7,140 nucleotides of DNA from Sulfurimonadaceae bacterium (GTDB lineage: Bacteria > Campylobacterota > Campylobacteria > Campylobacterales > Sulfurimonadaceae): contig JAPHSI010000209.1 of assembly GCA_026193155.1 (NCBI GenBank), forward strand, positions 1 through 7,140, read 5' to 3'. The position numbers and the translations under genes are program-made. A model generated the notes under the pieces. The model saw only the letters and a program-made list of their open reading frames with translations, ran no database searches and was not told where the DNA came from. Shown one piece after another: positions 6,356 through 7,140 of this stretch (its first letter is position 1; each line of letters starts with the position of its first letter).

Positions 6356-7140
6356 TTTTTAGCTTTTTCAAGACTATCTTCAAAGAATTTAAAAAACTGT
6401 TTTATTTTATCTAAATCAACAGTATAATCTCTTTGAATCTCTGCTCTTGAATCCTCTTCAAGTTTTTTTGATAAATCATGTATATAGTTTAACCTTAAAG
6501 AACCTGATGCACCTTTTAGTTTATGTGCAGCATTTGCTATAGTTGTATAGTCTGATTTCTCCATAGCTTGTTGTATCTCTTCAACCGTTTCATTAGCAAC
6601 TTCTACTGTTGAAGTATATAGTCTAAATATTACTTCATCTCCTAAAGTTATGCTCTCTTTTGTCGTGTTGAAAATTTCATTAAAGTCAAATCCTGTAAGA
6701 ACACGTTCGAGCTCACTTAATACTAAGGGTTTTGTTAAATAATCATCCATTCCAGCGTCCATAAAGCGTTTTTTATCTCCCTCTATTGCATTTGCAGTCA
6801 AAGCTATGATTTTAATATCGTTATTGAATCCTCTTATTGCTGTTGTTGCTTCAATACCACCCATTACAGGCATATTTATATCCATAAAAACAATATCGTA
6901 ATTGTTGTTTTTTACTTTATTTACGGCTTCTTCACCGTCATAAGCAGTATCTACGGAAATTTTGTATTCTTCTAAAATTGATTTCATTAAAATAATATTT
7001 ACATTTGAATCATCAACCACTAATACATGTAAATTATTGTTTTTAAGTTCTTTGTTACTTTTTTTAGGAGTTTCTTCTATTTTTATATCTTCTATTTTGT
7101 TTGAGCTTTTTAATTCCAATATAAAGAAAAATTTACTACC
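6352..7140 (-). CDS. Hybrid sensor histidine kinase, C-terminal part (receiver + HPt), 5' end outside window
   Basis: The frame has no stop up to the last base of the window, so this is the 3' end of a longer gene. Its first residues, GSKFFFILEL, match the GS-x-F-x-F-x-L ending of a HATPase_c kinase domain. The only start-like codon near the edge, TTG at 7119, falls inside this strand and is not a credible start. Numbering from that codon, a Lys/Asn/Glu-rich linker covers 4-29. A receiver covers about 30-140 with the acidic pair Asp36-Asp37, phosphoacceptor Asp80 (FMDINMP), Thr108 and Lys130 (LTKP). An HPt domain covers about 150-250 with phospho-His199 in AHKLKGASGSL. All phosphorelay residues are present, so phosphate would pass from the kinase His (outside) to Asp80 and on to His199 and a separate response regulator. 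The sensor input is unknown. It converges on the membrane protein gene with a 4-bp overlap. Confidence 0.9.
   Translation of the reverse strand, partial: GSKFFFILELKSSNKIEDIKIEETPKKSNKELKNNNLHVLVVDDSNVNIILMKSILEEYKISVDTAYDGEEAVNKVKNNNYDIVFMDINMPVMGGIEATTAIRGFNNDIKIIALTANAIEGDKKRFMDAGMDDYLTKPLVLSELERVLTGFDFNEIFNTTKESITLGDEVIFRLYTSTVEVANETVEEIQQAMEKSDYTTIANAAHKLKGASGSLRLNYIHDLSKKLEEDSRAEIQRDYTVDLDKIKQFFKFFEDSLEKAKN

Noticed and set aside
6340..6380. Terminator at the membrane protein / kinase junction
   Set aside because: There are T-runs but no paired stem; repeats such as TCAAG are direct, not inverted.
6352..7119. A complete 255-residue response regulator starting at TTG 7119
   Set aside because: The frame continues without a stop to the window edge and encodes the end of a HATPase_c domain; there is no ribosome site at the TTG.

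Overview
The window is AT-rich and gene-dense, with short promoters built on a TATAAT box and no convincing -35. Its protein sequences, above all the alanyl-tRNA synthetase, look like Campylobacterota (Epsilonproteobacteria), probably a Sulfurimonas-like free-living sensory bacterium. This assignment comes from recognising the sequences, not from a database search.

Layout. (1) At 51-2897, on the plus strand, a tight three-gene cluster encodes an NAD(P)-dependent aldehyde dehydrogenase, an HD-GYP-type protein (probable cyclic-di-GMP signalling) that begins with GTG, and a DUF523 (TudS-like) protein. The gaps are 19 bp and then a 1-bp TAATG overlap. An extended -10 promoter lies at the left edge. 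(2) At 2894-3127, on the minus strand, a 77-residue acidic protein of unknown function has a clear Shine-Dalgarno sequence. (3) At 3128-3319 is a 192-bp divergent intergenic region, holding the alaS promoter and a leader with a small hairpin and a duplicated SD-like segment. (4) At 3320-6355, on the plus strand, alaS (complete alanyl-tRNA synthetase) abuts a gene for a four-helix membrane protein of CopD/HemJ-like appearance. (5) From 6352 to the right edge, on the minus strand, lies the C-terminal part of a hybrid sensor histidine kinase: the end of the ATPase domain, then a receiver and an HPt domain. Its frame stays open through the last base of the window, so the N-terminal sensor and kinase parts lie outside.

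The genes form no obvious single pathway. alaS is housekeeping. The flanking genes are signalling (HD-GYP, hybrid kinase), metabolic (aldehyde dehydrogenase, DUF523) or unknown. The most notable points are a degenerate HD motif (Gln-Asp instead of His-Asp) in an otherwise well-kept HD-GYP domain, the right-edge kinase fragment that could be mistaken for a stand-alone response regulator, and two convergent gene pairs whose stop codons interlock. I saw no mobile elements, CRISPR arrays, tRNA or rRNA genes, or a clear new multi-gene system.
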